Origin: Bin75 sp965223955
GTDB taxonomy: Bacteria; Nitrospirota; Nitrospiria; Nitrospirales; UBA8639
Assembly: GCA_965223955.1 (NCBI GenBank)
Contig: OZ245029.1
Coordinates: 1,860,001-1,924,000, forward strand
Direction of reading: 5' to 3'
Length of the DNA stretch: 64,000 bases
The notes under the pieces were generated by a model. That model saw only the letters and a program-made list of their open reading frames with translations. It made no database searches and was not told the DNA's origin. Both the position numbers and the translations under genes were made by a program. How positions within the stretch are numbered: the stretch's first letter is position 1; each line of letters opens with the position of its first letter. This document shows, piece after piece, positions 44,052 to 50,772 of the stretch.

Positions 44052-44807
44052 ATGACCGCCAATCCGCCCTGGTCCCAGCTTCAGGAAGGCACGCATGCCC
44101 CGCTGCGCGGCTTTCTCCGCTCCATAAAAAAACACCTCACGTCTCAAGCCATCCTCGTCTATGGAAGTGCAGCGCGTGGAGAGTTTCTGCAAGGATACTC
44201 CAACATCAACATATTGATCGTGCTGGAACACATCACGCAGCCCGTTCTTCAACAGTGGAGCGGCATTCAAAAACAATGGGCCAGGGAAAAAATCGTTGCC
44301 CCGTTGTTTCTCACGCACAAGGATCTCCAACAATCCTCAGACGTGTTTCCGTTGGAATTTCTGGATATCAAGGAACAGCACATCCTGCTTGAAGGACGTG
44401 ATCCGTTCCCTGAATTACACGTCAACTCCACGAACCTGTTTCTCCAATGCCGGCAAGAAGTGCACGCGAATCTTCTGCGTGTTCGCCAATGTTACGTCGA
44501 AGGGTGGGGGAAGGTTGAAGCGATTCAAACCCTGTTGCCCCTCTCATTGACCTCGCTTCTGCCCTGTCTTCGTGGACTGTATCGCCTGCTGGACCGTCCG
44601 TCGAACATGAAATCCCCAGAAGTATTGGATGAGCTGAACGCCACGTTGGATCTGGACCCTTCAGTATTCCTCGAAGTCTGGCGCTTGAAGCGCGGCCTGA
44701 GCACACCGGGGAAACATGAGCTTCCCAAGCTGTTAGAGCGGTACCTTACAGGGTTGGGTCAATTGGTGGACCGGATCGAATCGATGAAACACGAGGAACG
44801 ATTTTAA
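44052..44807 (+). CDS. Nucleotidyltransferase-fold protein with degenerate active site
   Basis: A 251-residue protein. Residues about 33-58 carry the nucleotidyltransferase signature ILVYGSAARGEFLQGYSNINILIVL. The GS motif (Gly38, Ser39) is kept, but the two catalytic aspartates of the usual SDxDL are replaced by Asn51 and Asn53. Catalysis is therefore unlikely; substrate binding may remain. The C-terminal half is helical (about 130-245). Its 3' end is duplicated: bases 44782-44813, which include its last codons and stop, recur at 48723-48754. That makes this gene the apparent insertion boundary of the accessory island. Confidence 0.72.
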   Translation: MTANPPWSQLQEGTHAPLRGFLRSIKKHLTSQAILVYGSAARGEFLQGYSNINILIVLEHITQPVLQQWSGIQKQWAREKIVAPLFLTHKDLQQSSDVFPLEFLDIKEQHILLEGRDPFPELHVNSTNLFLQCRQEVHANLLRVRQCYVEGWGKVEAIQTLLPLSLTSLLPCLRGLYRLLDRPSNMKSPEVLDELNATLDLDPSVFLEVWRLKRGLSTPGKHELPKLLERYLTGLGQLVDRIESMKHEERF

Positions 44808-44813
44808 TGAGCA
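44782..44813 (+). repeat. 32-bp direct repeat, left copy
   Basis: Matches 48723-48754 at 28 of 32 positions; the four mismatches are transitions. It covers the last codons of the nucleotidyltransferase-like gene and six bases beyond the stop. Similarity ends abruptly on both sides. Confidence 0.75.
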
Positions 44814-44855
44814 CGATTCCTTGAGAATCAATGATTAGCTTTCATGGAGAGCTTC

Positions 44856-45977
44856 ATGGCACCCAATACGCCGCACATTGATCTTTATCGCTTTGAATGC
44901 CAATGCGAAGCGTTTAGAAAGTTCATCGAAGAACAGTCCGGCAGGCCCTTTGTGTCCTTCGCCTCTAACACTTACATCCAGATAAAAGAAGGCTACAAGC
45001 CTAAGATCTATTGTGACGGTCGAGACGCACTCGCGCTTGATAAATGGAAGAAATCGGCAATTGGAAGCGGAAAGATCGCTCAGGCGGTGGTCAAAGCCAT
45101 TGAGATACCGAAGAACAATCTTGTTCGTTGGCAAGCTCGCTATGGAGAGACAGCCCGTCCACATCAACCGCTCTACGAAGCCGAGAAACAGCAAGACAAC
45201 TTGTTAAGAATCGAAGGGTGTTTGTTTGCGCTCTATCGAGAGCAACAAGAAAAGTCATCCTTTGACGAATTGGGCGATATATTCGGCAAAACCTATCCAC
45301 TCATTGCCTATCTGTTCTTCCTGAAAGACTACTCCCGATATCTTCCAATAGCGCCGACATTCTTTGATCGTGCCTTCGAGCTGTTGGGGGTCGAATTCAA
45401 GACAAGTCATAAATGCTCTTGGGAGAACTATCTGGACTATATCTCCCTTATCCGCGAACTCAAGACCATGCTTGCCGAAAGCCTGGACGTTGAGTCGACT
45501 TTGCTTGACGCTCACTCATTCGCCTGGATACTGGCTTCGCAGATGTGGAAGGCGAACAAAATTGGCGATATCCGTGAGTACCTCGACCGTTCATCTTCAG
45601 AGCGCGAGGCCATTGTCAAGGCTCGGATTGGCCAAGACAGATTCCGGCAAAGTCTTATTGAATACTGGTCTGCGTGTGCTGTCACCGGCTGCAAGGAAGA
45701 GACCCTGCTTCGCGCCTCTCACATCAAGCCGTGGCGTGACGCTACGCCAGAGGAGTGTCTCGATCTTTATAATGGTTTGCTGCTTTCCCCAGCCCTTGAC
45801 GTGTGCTTTGACTCCGGATACGTGAGTTTTGATGATAAGGGCGGAATATTGATTTCAGAAAGTCTTACAGCAGATGACGCGAAAGCCCTGGGGATCAACT
45901 CCAAAATGCGCTTACGTCGAGTCGATCCGAAGCACAAAAAATATTTGGCATTTCACCGCGAACATGTTTTCAAGTGA
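44856..45977 (+). CDS. HNH endonuclease-domain protein
   Basis: A 373-residue protein with a C-terminal HNH_2-type nuclease domain (about residues 265-345): RFRQSLIEYWSACAVTGCKEETLLRASHIKPW, then LDLYNGLLLSPALDVCFDSGYVSFDDKGG. The N-terminal two thirds form a separate helical domain of unknown function, perhaps for DNA or modified-base recognition. Stand-alone proteins with this C-terminus occur in restriction and defence loci. The ATG at 44856 has GGAG upstream; 44844 is an alternative. It is the first gene of the accessory island, starting 42 bp after the left direct repeat. Confidence 0.82.
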   Translation: MAPNTPHIDLYRFECQCEAFRKFIEEQSGRPFVSFASNTYIQIKEGYKPKIYCDGRDALALDKWKKSAIGSGKIAQAVVKAIEIPKNNLVRWQARYGETARPHQPLYEAEKQQDNLLRIEGCLFALYREQQEKSSFDELGDIFGKTYPLIAYLFFLKDYSRYLPIAPTFFDRAFELLGVEFKTSHKCSWENYLDYISLIRELKTMLAESLDVESTLLDAHSFAWILASQMWKANKIGDIREYLDRSSSEREAIVKARIGQDRFRQSLIEYWSACAVTGCKEETLLRASHIKPWRDATPEECLDLYNGLLLSPALDVCFDSGYVSFDDKGGILISESLTADDAKALGINSKMRLRRVDPKHKKYLAFHREHVFK

Positions 45978-46137
45978 AGGCTAACAAGCCGACCGACAGC
46001 AACCGGGTAACTCGCTACGCGGCTTCCCTAGTGCCTCATTCTAGCGGACGCCGTAAAGCGCGGAGCAACTTTGGCATCTAGTCATTTGTAAATGTCAGAT
46101 TGTTTAAGTATGGGCTGCAGAGGTAAATCGTACCGTT
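45978..46137 (+). other. Intergenic gap with possible attC remnant
   Basis: A GGCTAACAAGCCGACCG sequence begins right after the HNH gene's stop and resembles the left end of integron attC sites (RYYYAAC). No matching right end (GTTRRRY) is found before 46138, so at most this is a degraded site. Confidence 0.25.
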
Positions 46138-47124
46138 ATGAAACCTGAAAGTTTCTTTTCAGTTCAGGGCAACGATGCAAGGTATGAGAATCTGCGTTCT
46201 AATTCTGATCATCAGAATATTCGTGATTTCATTGAAGAGATGTGGGAAGCATACCGGCCTTACGCAGACTCAGATTTTCTTCAGAGTGCACAGAACGATG
46301 ACTTCCAAGCCCGTTACTGGGAGATGTATTTAGGATGTTCTCTGCTGCGTCAAAATACGCAGATCGAACCAAGAGAACAACGAAAAGAGCGTTGGGGCTC
46401 ACCAGATTTAGGCCCTGATTTCAGGATAATTGCACCGCATCCTTTCTGGCTGGAGGCTACCACTGTTGGGCCTGGTACTGGAGAAGACGCTGTGCCGGAA
46501 GCTGAATTTGGTGTAGTTCGTGATGTGCCGGATGACCAATTGAAACTTCGGATTCTTCAGGCCATACGTGACAAGGCCAAGCAACGGTTGCATTTTATAG
46601 AGAAGGGCTGGATTGATCACACTGACTGCTACGTGGTTGCAGTGAATCTTGGGAAGATTCCTCACGTATCCGATCTTCATACGCCGCGGCTTATCCGGGC
46701 CGTATTTGGTTTCGGTTTTCTCGAAGTATCGAGGAACGTGGATTTTGGTGAGCGTTCGAATTGGCGATACCAACCCCAAGACCATGTAGTCAAACAATCT
46801 TCCACGCTCGTATCGACAAGGATATTTCTGGATCCCGAGCAATCCGATGATCCTAATTATGTAGGGTATGAAGGCCTCAGCGCCGTTCTTTCATCTGAAA
46901 TGGAGCCATACAATAGTTATGAACCTTGGTTCGATCACAATAAGTATATGATGGGTGACGACTACTGCATCGTTCACAACCCTCGAGCAACAAATCCTTT
47001 GCCTCACGGCTTTCTGAAGTGCGGTCAAGAATATTGGCTTAACAACGAGAGAGTTTTGGAATTCAACCTATGGTTCAAAGACAGAGAGAAACCACCCAAC
47101 AAAGAGATGCAAACGACGCTTTAA
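46138..47124 (+). CDS. Hypothetical protein, possible PD-(D/E)XK-like nuclease
   Basis: A 328-residue protein that I do not recognise as a known family. The segment GSPDLGPDFRIIAPHPFWLEAT (residues about 88-109) resembles a PD...(D/E)xT core of restriction-like nucleases, with WLEAT in the place of the catalytic strand. This is suggestive only. A second patch, VKQSSTLVSTRIFLDPEQSDDP, is unassigned. The end PPNKEMQTTL is a low-complexity tail of the type seen in cassette genes. No start signal is obvious. It lies in the gene-cassette-like island and differs in style from the flanking chromosomal genes. Confidence 0.55.
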   Translation: MKPESFFSVQGNDARYENLRSNSDHQNIRDFIEEMWEAYRPYADSDFLQSAQNDDFQARYWEMYLGCSLLRQNTQIEPREQRKERWGSPDLGPDFRIIAPHPFWLEATTVGPGTGEDAVPEAEFGVVRDVPDDQLKLRILQAIRDKAKQRLHFIEKGWIDHTDCYVVAVNLGKIPHVSDLHTPRLIRAVFGFGFLEVSRNVDFGERSNWRYQPQDHVVKQSSTLVSTRIFLDPEQSDDPNYVGYEGLSAVLSSEMEPYNSYEPWFDHNKYMMGDDYCIVHNPRATNPLPHGFLKCGQEYWLNNERVLEFNLWFKDREKPPNKEMQTTL

Positions 47125-47277
47125 AGCGTACCGCTCCCACTTCCAGGCTTAGCTCATGTCCATCGTTAGGCGAGGGTGATAGCACCTAGAAGACAATAGG
47201 CCAATTGCCAGTCGGTTCTTTGGAATTGTCATCGCCATCTATTAGTATGATCATGCTTCCGCACTTCCACGAAAAGT
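47125..47277 (+). other. Intergenic gap with attC-like end
   Basis: The sequence CAGGCTTAGCTC followed by CGTTAGGCG (GTTAGGC at 47166-47172) resembles the right end of an attC recombination site (GTTRRRY). It lies just after the preceding gene, where a cassette's attC would be expected. Confidence 0.3.
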
Positions 47278-47290
47278 ATGAGGAAGATGG

Positions 47291-47349
47291 TTGACCCCCC
47301 ATATTCTAGGCCTTATAATAGGGCCGTAATTCAGGGTCGTATAATAGGG
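47291..47349 (+). promoter_or_regulatory. Promoter and tandem operator of the toxin-antitoxin pair
   Basis: TTGACC (47291-47296), 17 bases, then TATAAT (47314-47319) make a near-ideal promoter. TATAATAGGG occurs again at 47340-47349, 26 bp further, giving tandem repeats over and just after the -10 box, as expected for an operator bound by the antitoxin. Confidence 0.6.
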
Positions 47350-47367
47350 ATATTTTTGGAGGTTGTC

Positions 47368-47601
47368 GTGATTCAGGCCAAATTTAGTCTCGAAGAATCG
47401 CATATCCAATTTCTCGCACAACGCAAGCGGTATGGATTTAAAGATAAAAGCGACGTTGTACGGACTGCCCTCAACCACTTGCACACAGAATTAGCCCGGC
47501 AGCGCTTGTGCGAATCGGCTGATCTGTATGCCAAAGCCTATGAAAAGGATGATGAAACACAAGAATGGACCGATGCGGCGCTGTCAGAGTGGCCGACATG
47601 A
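47368..47601 (+). CDS. Antitoxin of MazEF-type pair (ribbon-helix-helix-like)
   Basis: A 77-residue DNA-binding antitoxin. It starts at GTG 47368, preceded by GGAGG at five bases, so the longer ORF from 47278 is rejected. The N-terminus AKFSLEESHIQFLAQRKRYGFKDKSDVVRTALNHL fits a ribbon-helix-helix fold. The acidic C-terminus (KDDETQEWTDAALSEWPT) is the likely toxin-binding tail. Its stop overlaps the toxin start (ATGA), and it is probably autoregulated through the upstream tandem repeats. Confidence 0.82.
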   Translation: MIQAKFSLEESHIQFLAQRKRYGFKDKSDVVRTALNHLHTELARQRLCESADLYAKAYEKDDETQEWTDAALSEWPT

Positions 47602-47954
47602 GCATGTTAAGGCGGGGAATGGTCATCGATGTCAATCTTAATCCCACCAAGGGGGCAGAAACCGGGAAAATCCGGCCATGCGTGATCGTCACGAACAACA
47701 CATATAATGCGCGTGTCCCAGTTATCCAAGTGGTGCCACTAACGGCATGGAGTGAGAGGAAAACCCGCATTATCACCAATGTAGAAATTGTGCCGTCCTC
47801 CCGTAACGGATTAACCAAAAAATCGGTGGCGGATTGTCTGCAGACCCGGCCCATTGATCACCGCACTCGATTAGTCAGTGTACGTGGTGAACTGAAAGAC
47901 GAGGACATGGTCAAAATTAGCGATGCCTTAAAAATTGTTTTCGACATCGCGTAA
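47598..47954 (+). CDS. MazF/PemK-family endoribonuclease toxin
   Basis: A 118-residue PemK/MazF toxin that cuts mRNA. It begins MSMLRRGMVIDVNLNPTKGAETGKIRPCVIVTNNTYNA, the family's first beta-hairpin and RPCVIV motif. PVIQVVPLTA and NGLTKKSVADCLQTRPID complete the fold, with the catalytic Arg and Thr/Ser region present. The ATG at 47598 overlaps the antitoxin by four bases. Repair of MazF-type cuts by RtcB is possible in principle, and rtcB lies in this window. The pair resembles addiction modules in integron and mobile islands. Confidence 0.88.
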   Translation: MSMLRRGMVIDVNLNPTKGAETGKIRPCVIVTNNTYNARVPVIQVVPLTAWSERKTRIITNVEIVPSSRNGLTKKSVADCLQTRPIDHRTRLVSVRGELKDEDMVKISDALKIVFDIA

Positions 47955-48038
47955 GGTATGGAGCCACCATCTCCTAAGAGAGGTCCTTCAATCACAGCAT
48001 CCAGAAATTTATAAATGTCAATTTGGGGTGGAGGCGTC

Positions 48039-48263
48039 ATGAAGACGAAAGACTTAATTGCAGAGGCGGTTGACCTTCCAGTAGAGGAACGGGTGATGGT
48101 TGTCGATTCGATTCTGAAAAGCCTCAGCCCGCCAGAATCTGATATTGATAAGAAATGGGTGACAGTTGCAAGGCAACGATTGAAAGAACTGCGGTCTGGC
48201 GAGATCGAAGCTGTTCCAGGAGACGACGTGTTTCAAAAGATGTGGGCAAAATTTTCCTCGTGA
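48039..48263 (+). CDS. Orphan addiction-module antitoxin (PF09720-like)
   Basis: A 74-residue protein like the 'putative addiction module component' family: MKTKDLIAEAVDLPVEERVMVVDSILKSL, then an acidic C-terminal helix. GGAGG precedes the ATG at 48039; an ORF from 48015 is less likely. Members usually precede a RelE/ParE-type toxin, but the next gene here encodes an unrelated membrane protein, so the toxin is missing or was lost. It is part of the island. Confidence 0.75.
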   Translation: MKTKDLIAEAVDLPVEERVMVVDSILKSLSPPESDIDKKWVTVARQRLKELRSGEIEAVPGDDVFQKMWAKFSS

Positions 48264-48273
48264 GATACGCATT

Positions 48274-48717
48274 TTGATACTGCTCCTCGAACTAATCGCC
48301 ACGTTCTGTGCGGGTGTGTTCTTTGGAGCAGCCATTTACATATCCATTGTCCAGCACCCGGCCGTGATGAAAGCTGGGCCTGATGTTGGTGGCCGGTTCT
48401 TTCCACCAATGTATCGACGTGCCGCCCCGATGCAGATCAGTCTGGCTGTGGTGGGAACTCTTTCAGGCTTTGCCGTATTTGGAGTCGGAGGCAACATACT
48501 CTGGGCAATTGGTTCCCTCTTTCTGATCTCGGTCATCCCGATTACATTGGTGGTCATTAAGCCGATTAATGACGTGCTACTCGACGAGAGCCGTGACCCT
48601 GATACATCCGATACCGCGGGACTCCTACGTCAGTGGGGCCTCAAGCATTGGTGGCGTAGCGTCATGAGTGGAATCGCATTTGTCTTGTTTCTGTTGACAT
48701 ATGGATTCAACGCCTAA
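48274..48717 (+). CDS. DUF1772 (anthrone-oxygenase-like) membrane protein
   Basis: A 147-residue integral membrane protein with four hydrophobic segments (about 1-22, 48-70, 72-94 and 124-145). Conserved features are GVFFGAAIYISIVQHPAVM and MYRRAAPMQISLAVV, the signature of the DUF1772 family. In fungi a member is an anthrone oxygenase; bacterial members have no proven role. The start is a TTG at 48274, 11 bp after the orphan antitoxin; a better start is not visible. It ends immediately before the right direct repeat. Confidence 0.72.
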   Translation: MILLLELIATFCAGVFFGAAIYISIVQHPAVMKAGPDVGGRFFPPMYRRAAPMQISLAVVGTLSGFAVFGVGGNILWAIGSLFLISVIPITLVVIKPINDVLLDESRDPDTSDTAGLLRQWGLKHWWRSVMSGIAFVLFLLTYGFNA

Positions 48718-48722
48718 ACATG

Positions 48723-48754
48723 CGATGAAACACGAGGGGCGATTTCAGTGAGCA
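48723..48754 (+). repeat. 32-bp direct repeat, right copy
   Basis: Matches 44782-44813 at 28 of 32 positions. It lies in non-coding DNA just after the DUF1772 gene and closes the 3.9-kb segment that begins within the nucleotidyltransferase-like gene. Confidence 0.75.
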
Positions 48755-48789
48755 GGCAGGGCATTTCATTATGCGCGGAACTTGATGAG

Positions 48790-48802
48790 CCCTAACGTTG
48801 GG
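48790..48802 (+). other. attC-like junction motif
   Basis: A GCCCTAACGTTGGGC palindrome ends with GTTGGGC (48796-48802), which fits the integron core-site consensus GTTRRRY. It lies 36 bp after the right direct repeat. It could be a fused or degenerate cassette boundary. Confidence 0.3.
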
Positions 48803-48870
48803 CGTCTTTGGACGATCATATTGCACGTAGCTGATCTGCTTGAATCAAGACTCAATCCCATATAAATTAA

Positions 48871-48966
48871 GCAAAATTGCTTGTTAATCGCATCGAAACG
48901 GTCTGCCGCAGTAAAGGTTTTGAGGTTCCGATTATCTGTACGCCTGAAGAACTATTGGAGGGGTAA
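48871..48966 (+). pseudogene. Truncated 3' remnant of a PIN/nuclease-like gene
   Basis: An open stretch of 31 codons without a start: it begins just after an in-frame TAA and ends ETVCRSKGFEVPIICTPEELLEG. That ending resembles the C-terminus of small nuclease-type proteins that usually precede a gene like the 74-aa one here. Only the tail is left, so the gene appears cut at the island boundary. Confidence 0.55.
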
Positions 48967-48971
48967 AAATC

Positions 48972-49196
48972 ATGTCTATCGACAGCATTGTGGAAGAAGT
49001 GCGGCAAGTTCGCGAAGCCTATGCGAAGAAATTCAACTATGACGTCCACGCTATGTGGCGTGACATCAAGAAACGGCAACAAAAAAGTGGCCTGCAAGGG
49101 GTCTCATTATCGCCCAAGCGTATAAAGGTCGCATCTTTGGAGATGTCTACGCAGCGACAGAATTCGCCTAAGGAAGGTATAGGTCCGACGCCATGA
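48972..49196 (+). CDS. Hypothetical small protein, possible antitoxin partner
   Basis: A 74-residue protein: MSIDSIVEEVRQVREAYAKKFNYDVHAMWRDIKKRQQKSG, then a basic Ser/Pro-rich tail. The N-terminal helix pattern (EEVRxVRExxAxKFNYDxxAM) is one I associate with the small partner of a nuclease-type gene, here truncated just upstream. GAGGGGT lies before the ATG. It may be an orphan antitoxin, but this is inference from the arrangement. Confidence 0.6.
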   Translation: MSIDSIVEEVRQVREAYAKKFNYDVHAMWRDIKKRQQKSGLQGVSLSPKRIKVASLEMSTQRQNSPKEGIGPTP

Positions 49197-49268
49197 AGAA
49201 GGCCGTGGCTCATGTCCGGCGCTTGAACCTCGGCCTCAATACATCTGTAAAATCGGAGGGCCAGGTAG

Positions 49269-49496
49269 ATGGACGATCTTCTAACCATAGTCCAAATCGA
49301 AGAGCAATTTGCCTCAGAATGGGTTCTCATCGAAGACCCACAGGTCAATGACGTCTTGGAAGTGCAATGCGGCAAGGTAAGTTGGCACAGCAAGGACCGG
49401 GAAGAGGTCTATCGCCAAGCCGTGATCTTGCGCCCTAAACGGTTCGCTGTTCTGTACACGGGGAGGATGCCCGAAGGCACGGCGATCGTTCTATGA
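49269..49496 (+). CDS. Hypothetical small protein
   Basis: A 75-residue protein (MDDLLTIVQIEEQFASEWVLIEDPQVNDVLEVQCGKVSWH...) ending RPKRFAVLYTGRMPEGTAIVL. I recall similar small proteins encoded next to retropepsin-like proteases, but no protease gene is here. It has no signal or membrane segment. It is encoded in the island with 72 bp separating it from the preceding gene. Function unknown. Confidence 0.6.
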   Translation: MDDLLTIVQIEEQFASEWVLIEDPQVNDVLEVQCGKVSWHSKDREEVYRQAVILRPKRFAVLYTGRMPEGTAIVL

Positions 49497-49517
49497 GTTT
49501 CTCCTTCGATCCACAAT

Positions 49518-49548
49518 AGTGGTTAATAATCCCTATGATGGAACCACT
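49518..49548 (+). promoter_or_regulatory. Inverted repeat before the DUF2442 gene
   Basis: AGTGGTT (49518-49524) and AACCACT (49542-49548) form a 7-bp perfect dyad with a 17-bp spacer, just before the DUF2442 gene. It may be an operator. Confidence 0.35.
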
Positions 49549-49565
49549 CAAACAAGAGTGAATCC

Positions 49566-49808
49566 ATGTGGAATATGAATGACGTCGTAAAACTTATCTA
49601 TAAGAAAGATTACGTTTTTCATGTTGAGTTTGATGATGGTGTAGCCGGCGATATTGATTTCCATGAATACATCAACAAAGGCCCTATTTTTAAGCCATTG
49701 AAAACGAAAGAGTTCTTTATAAGGGCAGCCATAGAAGGTGGAACGATAACGTGGCCGAATGGAGCAGACATTGCGCCGGAGACGTTGTATGAGAAAATTG
49801 CTGACTAA
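49566..49808 (+). CDS. DUF2442 protein
   Basis: An 80-residue DUF2442 protein: VVKLIYKKDYVFHVEFDDGVAGDIDF, FKPLKTKEFFIRAAIEGGTITWPNGADIAPETLYEKI, matching the family's two conserved parts. Members often pair with DUF4160 as small toxin-antitoxin-like modules, but no DUF4160 gene is here. The start at 49566 (MWNMNDV) or 49575 is uncertain. AT-rich coding and short gaps suggest acquired DNA. The function is unproven. Confidence 0.78.
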   Translation: MWNMNDVVKLIYKKDYVFHVEFDDGVAGDIDFHEYINKGPIFKPLKTKEFFIRAAIEGGTITWPNGADIAPETLYEKIAD

Positions 49809-49875
49809 CAAGACACGGCAAGCGCGCTCCATATTGCCATCGTCGTCCTCAACGGGATGGATTACTTCTTCTGTG

Positions 49876-50613
49876 ATGAGTTCATGCCGTTCAGTCCCTA
49901 TATTTTTTCTACTTATTCTGTTCGTATGTGTGTCTTCTGGGATAGTTGCTGCCGCCGGAGAAGAAAAGAAACCCGTTTTTCCGACACCACTCGGCTATGT
50001 CAGTGATTACGCGGATTTGATTGAACCCGACTGGCAACGCCGAATTCGTGAAGTCTGCAAAGAACTGGAAGATCGTACGGGTATCGAAATGATAGTCGTG
50101 ACCATCGAGACAGCCAGTCCTCACTCGCATGCACGGGACTATGCGCAGGGCTTGTATAAAGAATGGCACATTGGCTCGGCGCAACAGGAGCGGGGCATGT
50201 TGTTGCTCGCTTCATTGAAGGAACAACAAGCCGTGGTTGTACTCGGACGGACTTTGATCCCGTTGATCGGAAGACCGCAGTTGGATGAATTGTCCACGCA
50301 GTATCTCATCCCCATGTTCCAAAATGCCCGGTACGGAGAATCCTTGTCTCGTACGGCGGTAGGCTTGGCTTCAACCGCTGGCAGTGCGATCCAGGCGGCC
50401 GCAAAAACCAAACGCTCTTCGAGTGCCGGGTTCTGGATGAACGTTGCCGCAGCCTTTGCCATGCTGTTTGCCCTCTGGCGTTTTACCCGCCCGGAACGGC
50501 GACATCCTTTTCAACGTTGGCGACGGGGCGGGTATTGGAGTACCGGCCAGGGTGGCTTTGGTGGGAACTTCGGAGGGTTTGGCGGGAGCACGAGGGGGCA
50601 GGGGTTATCGTAA
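49876..50613 (+). CDS. TPM-domain exported protein (YgcG-like)
   Basis: A 245-residue protein. A signal sequence (SVPIFFLLILFVCVSSGIVAAAG, cleavage near residue 25) is followed by a TPM domain: PLGYVSDYADLIEPDWQRRIREVCKELEDRTGIEMIVVTIETA, then RGMLLLASLKEQQAVVVLG and GRPQLDELSTQYLIP. A transmembrane helix lies near residue 185 (FWMNVAAAFAMLFALWRF), then a glycine-rich tail (GGYWSTGQGGFGGNFGGFGG). The tail and TPM domain match the YgcG family. The start at 49876 is chosen to place the signal peptide first; upstream in-frame codons run into the DUF2442 gene. Confidence 0.78.
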   Translation: MSSCRSVPIFFLLILFVCVSSGIVAAAGEEKKPVFPTPLGYVSDYADLIEPDWQRRIREVCKELEDRTGIEMIVVTIETASPHSHARDYAQGLYKEWHIGSAQQERGMLLLASLKEQQAVVVLGRTLIPLIGRPQLDELSTQYLIPMFQNARYGESLSRTAVGLASTAGSAIQAAAKTKRSSSAGFWMNVAAAFAMLFALWRFTRPERRHPFQRWRRGGYWSTGQGGFGGNFGGFGGSTRGQGLS

Positions 50614-50639
50614 GGTGTGCCGTAGATCCGGGAAATCCC

Positions 50640-50704
50640 CTCTACCTCCCCTTCGCCCCTCCTTACCCTTCGACTTCGCTCAGGGCAGGCAAAGGAGGGG
50701 AAGG
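50640..50704. repeat. Family B repeat, half copy interrupted by another repeat
   Basis: One arm of family B (from CTCTACC at 50640), split in the TTAC|AAAGG loop position by 24 bp (50667-50690) that match the CCCTTCGAC...CTCAGG...CAGG repeat also seen at 51498-51520. This records one repeat type inside another. Confidence 0.75.
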
Positions 50705-50772
50705 GAAAGTAGACTTTCGCTGGATCGTCTTCAATGGCGATTGTCAGAGCTTGGTCATAACAACCGTCACGC

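Larger units (their letters stand above)
44814..49832 (+). other. Accessory gene island, all genes on one strand
   Basis: A run of small, mostly unrelated genes, all on the plus strand with sizeable gaps: an HNH nuclease, a nuclease-like unknown, a MazEF-type pair, an orphan antitoxin, a DUF1772 protein, a truncated gene and three tiny unknowns. Part of it (44814-48722) is bracketed by the 32-bp direct repeats. Some gaps carry attC-like ends. No integrase gene is visible. Confidence 0.6.

Noticed and set aside
49193..49349. Small ORF overlapping the 74-aa gene's stop (ATGA)
   Set aside because: It runs out of frame through the next gene and gives a low-complexity protein of 51 codons.
44814..49832. 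CRISPR array or prophage
   Set aside because: There are no regularly spaced repeats with unique spacers, and no phage structural, integrase or terminase gene.
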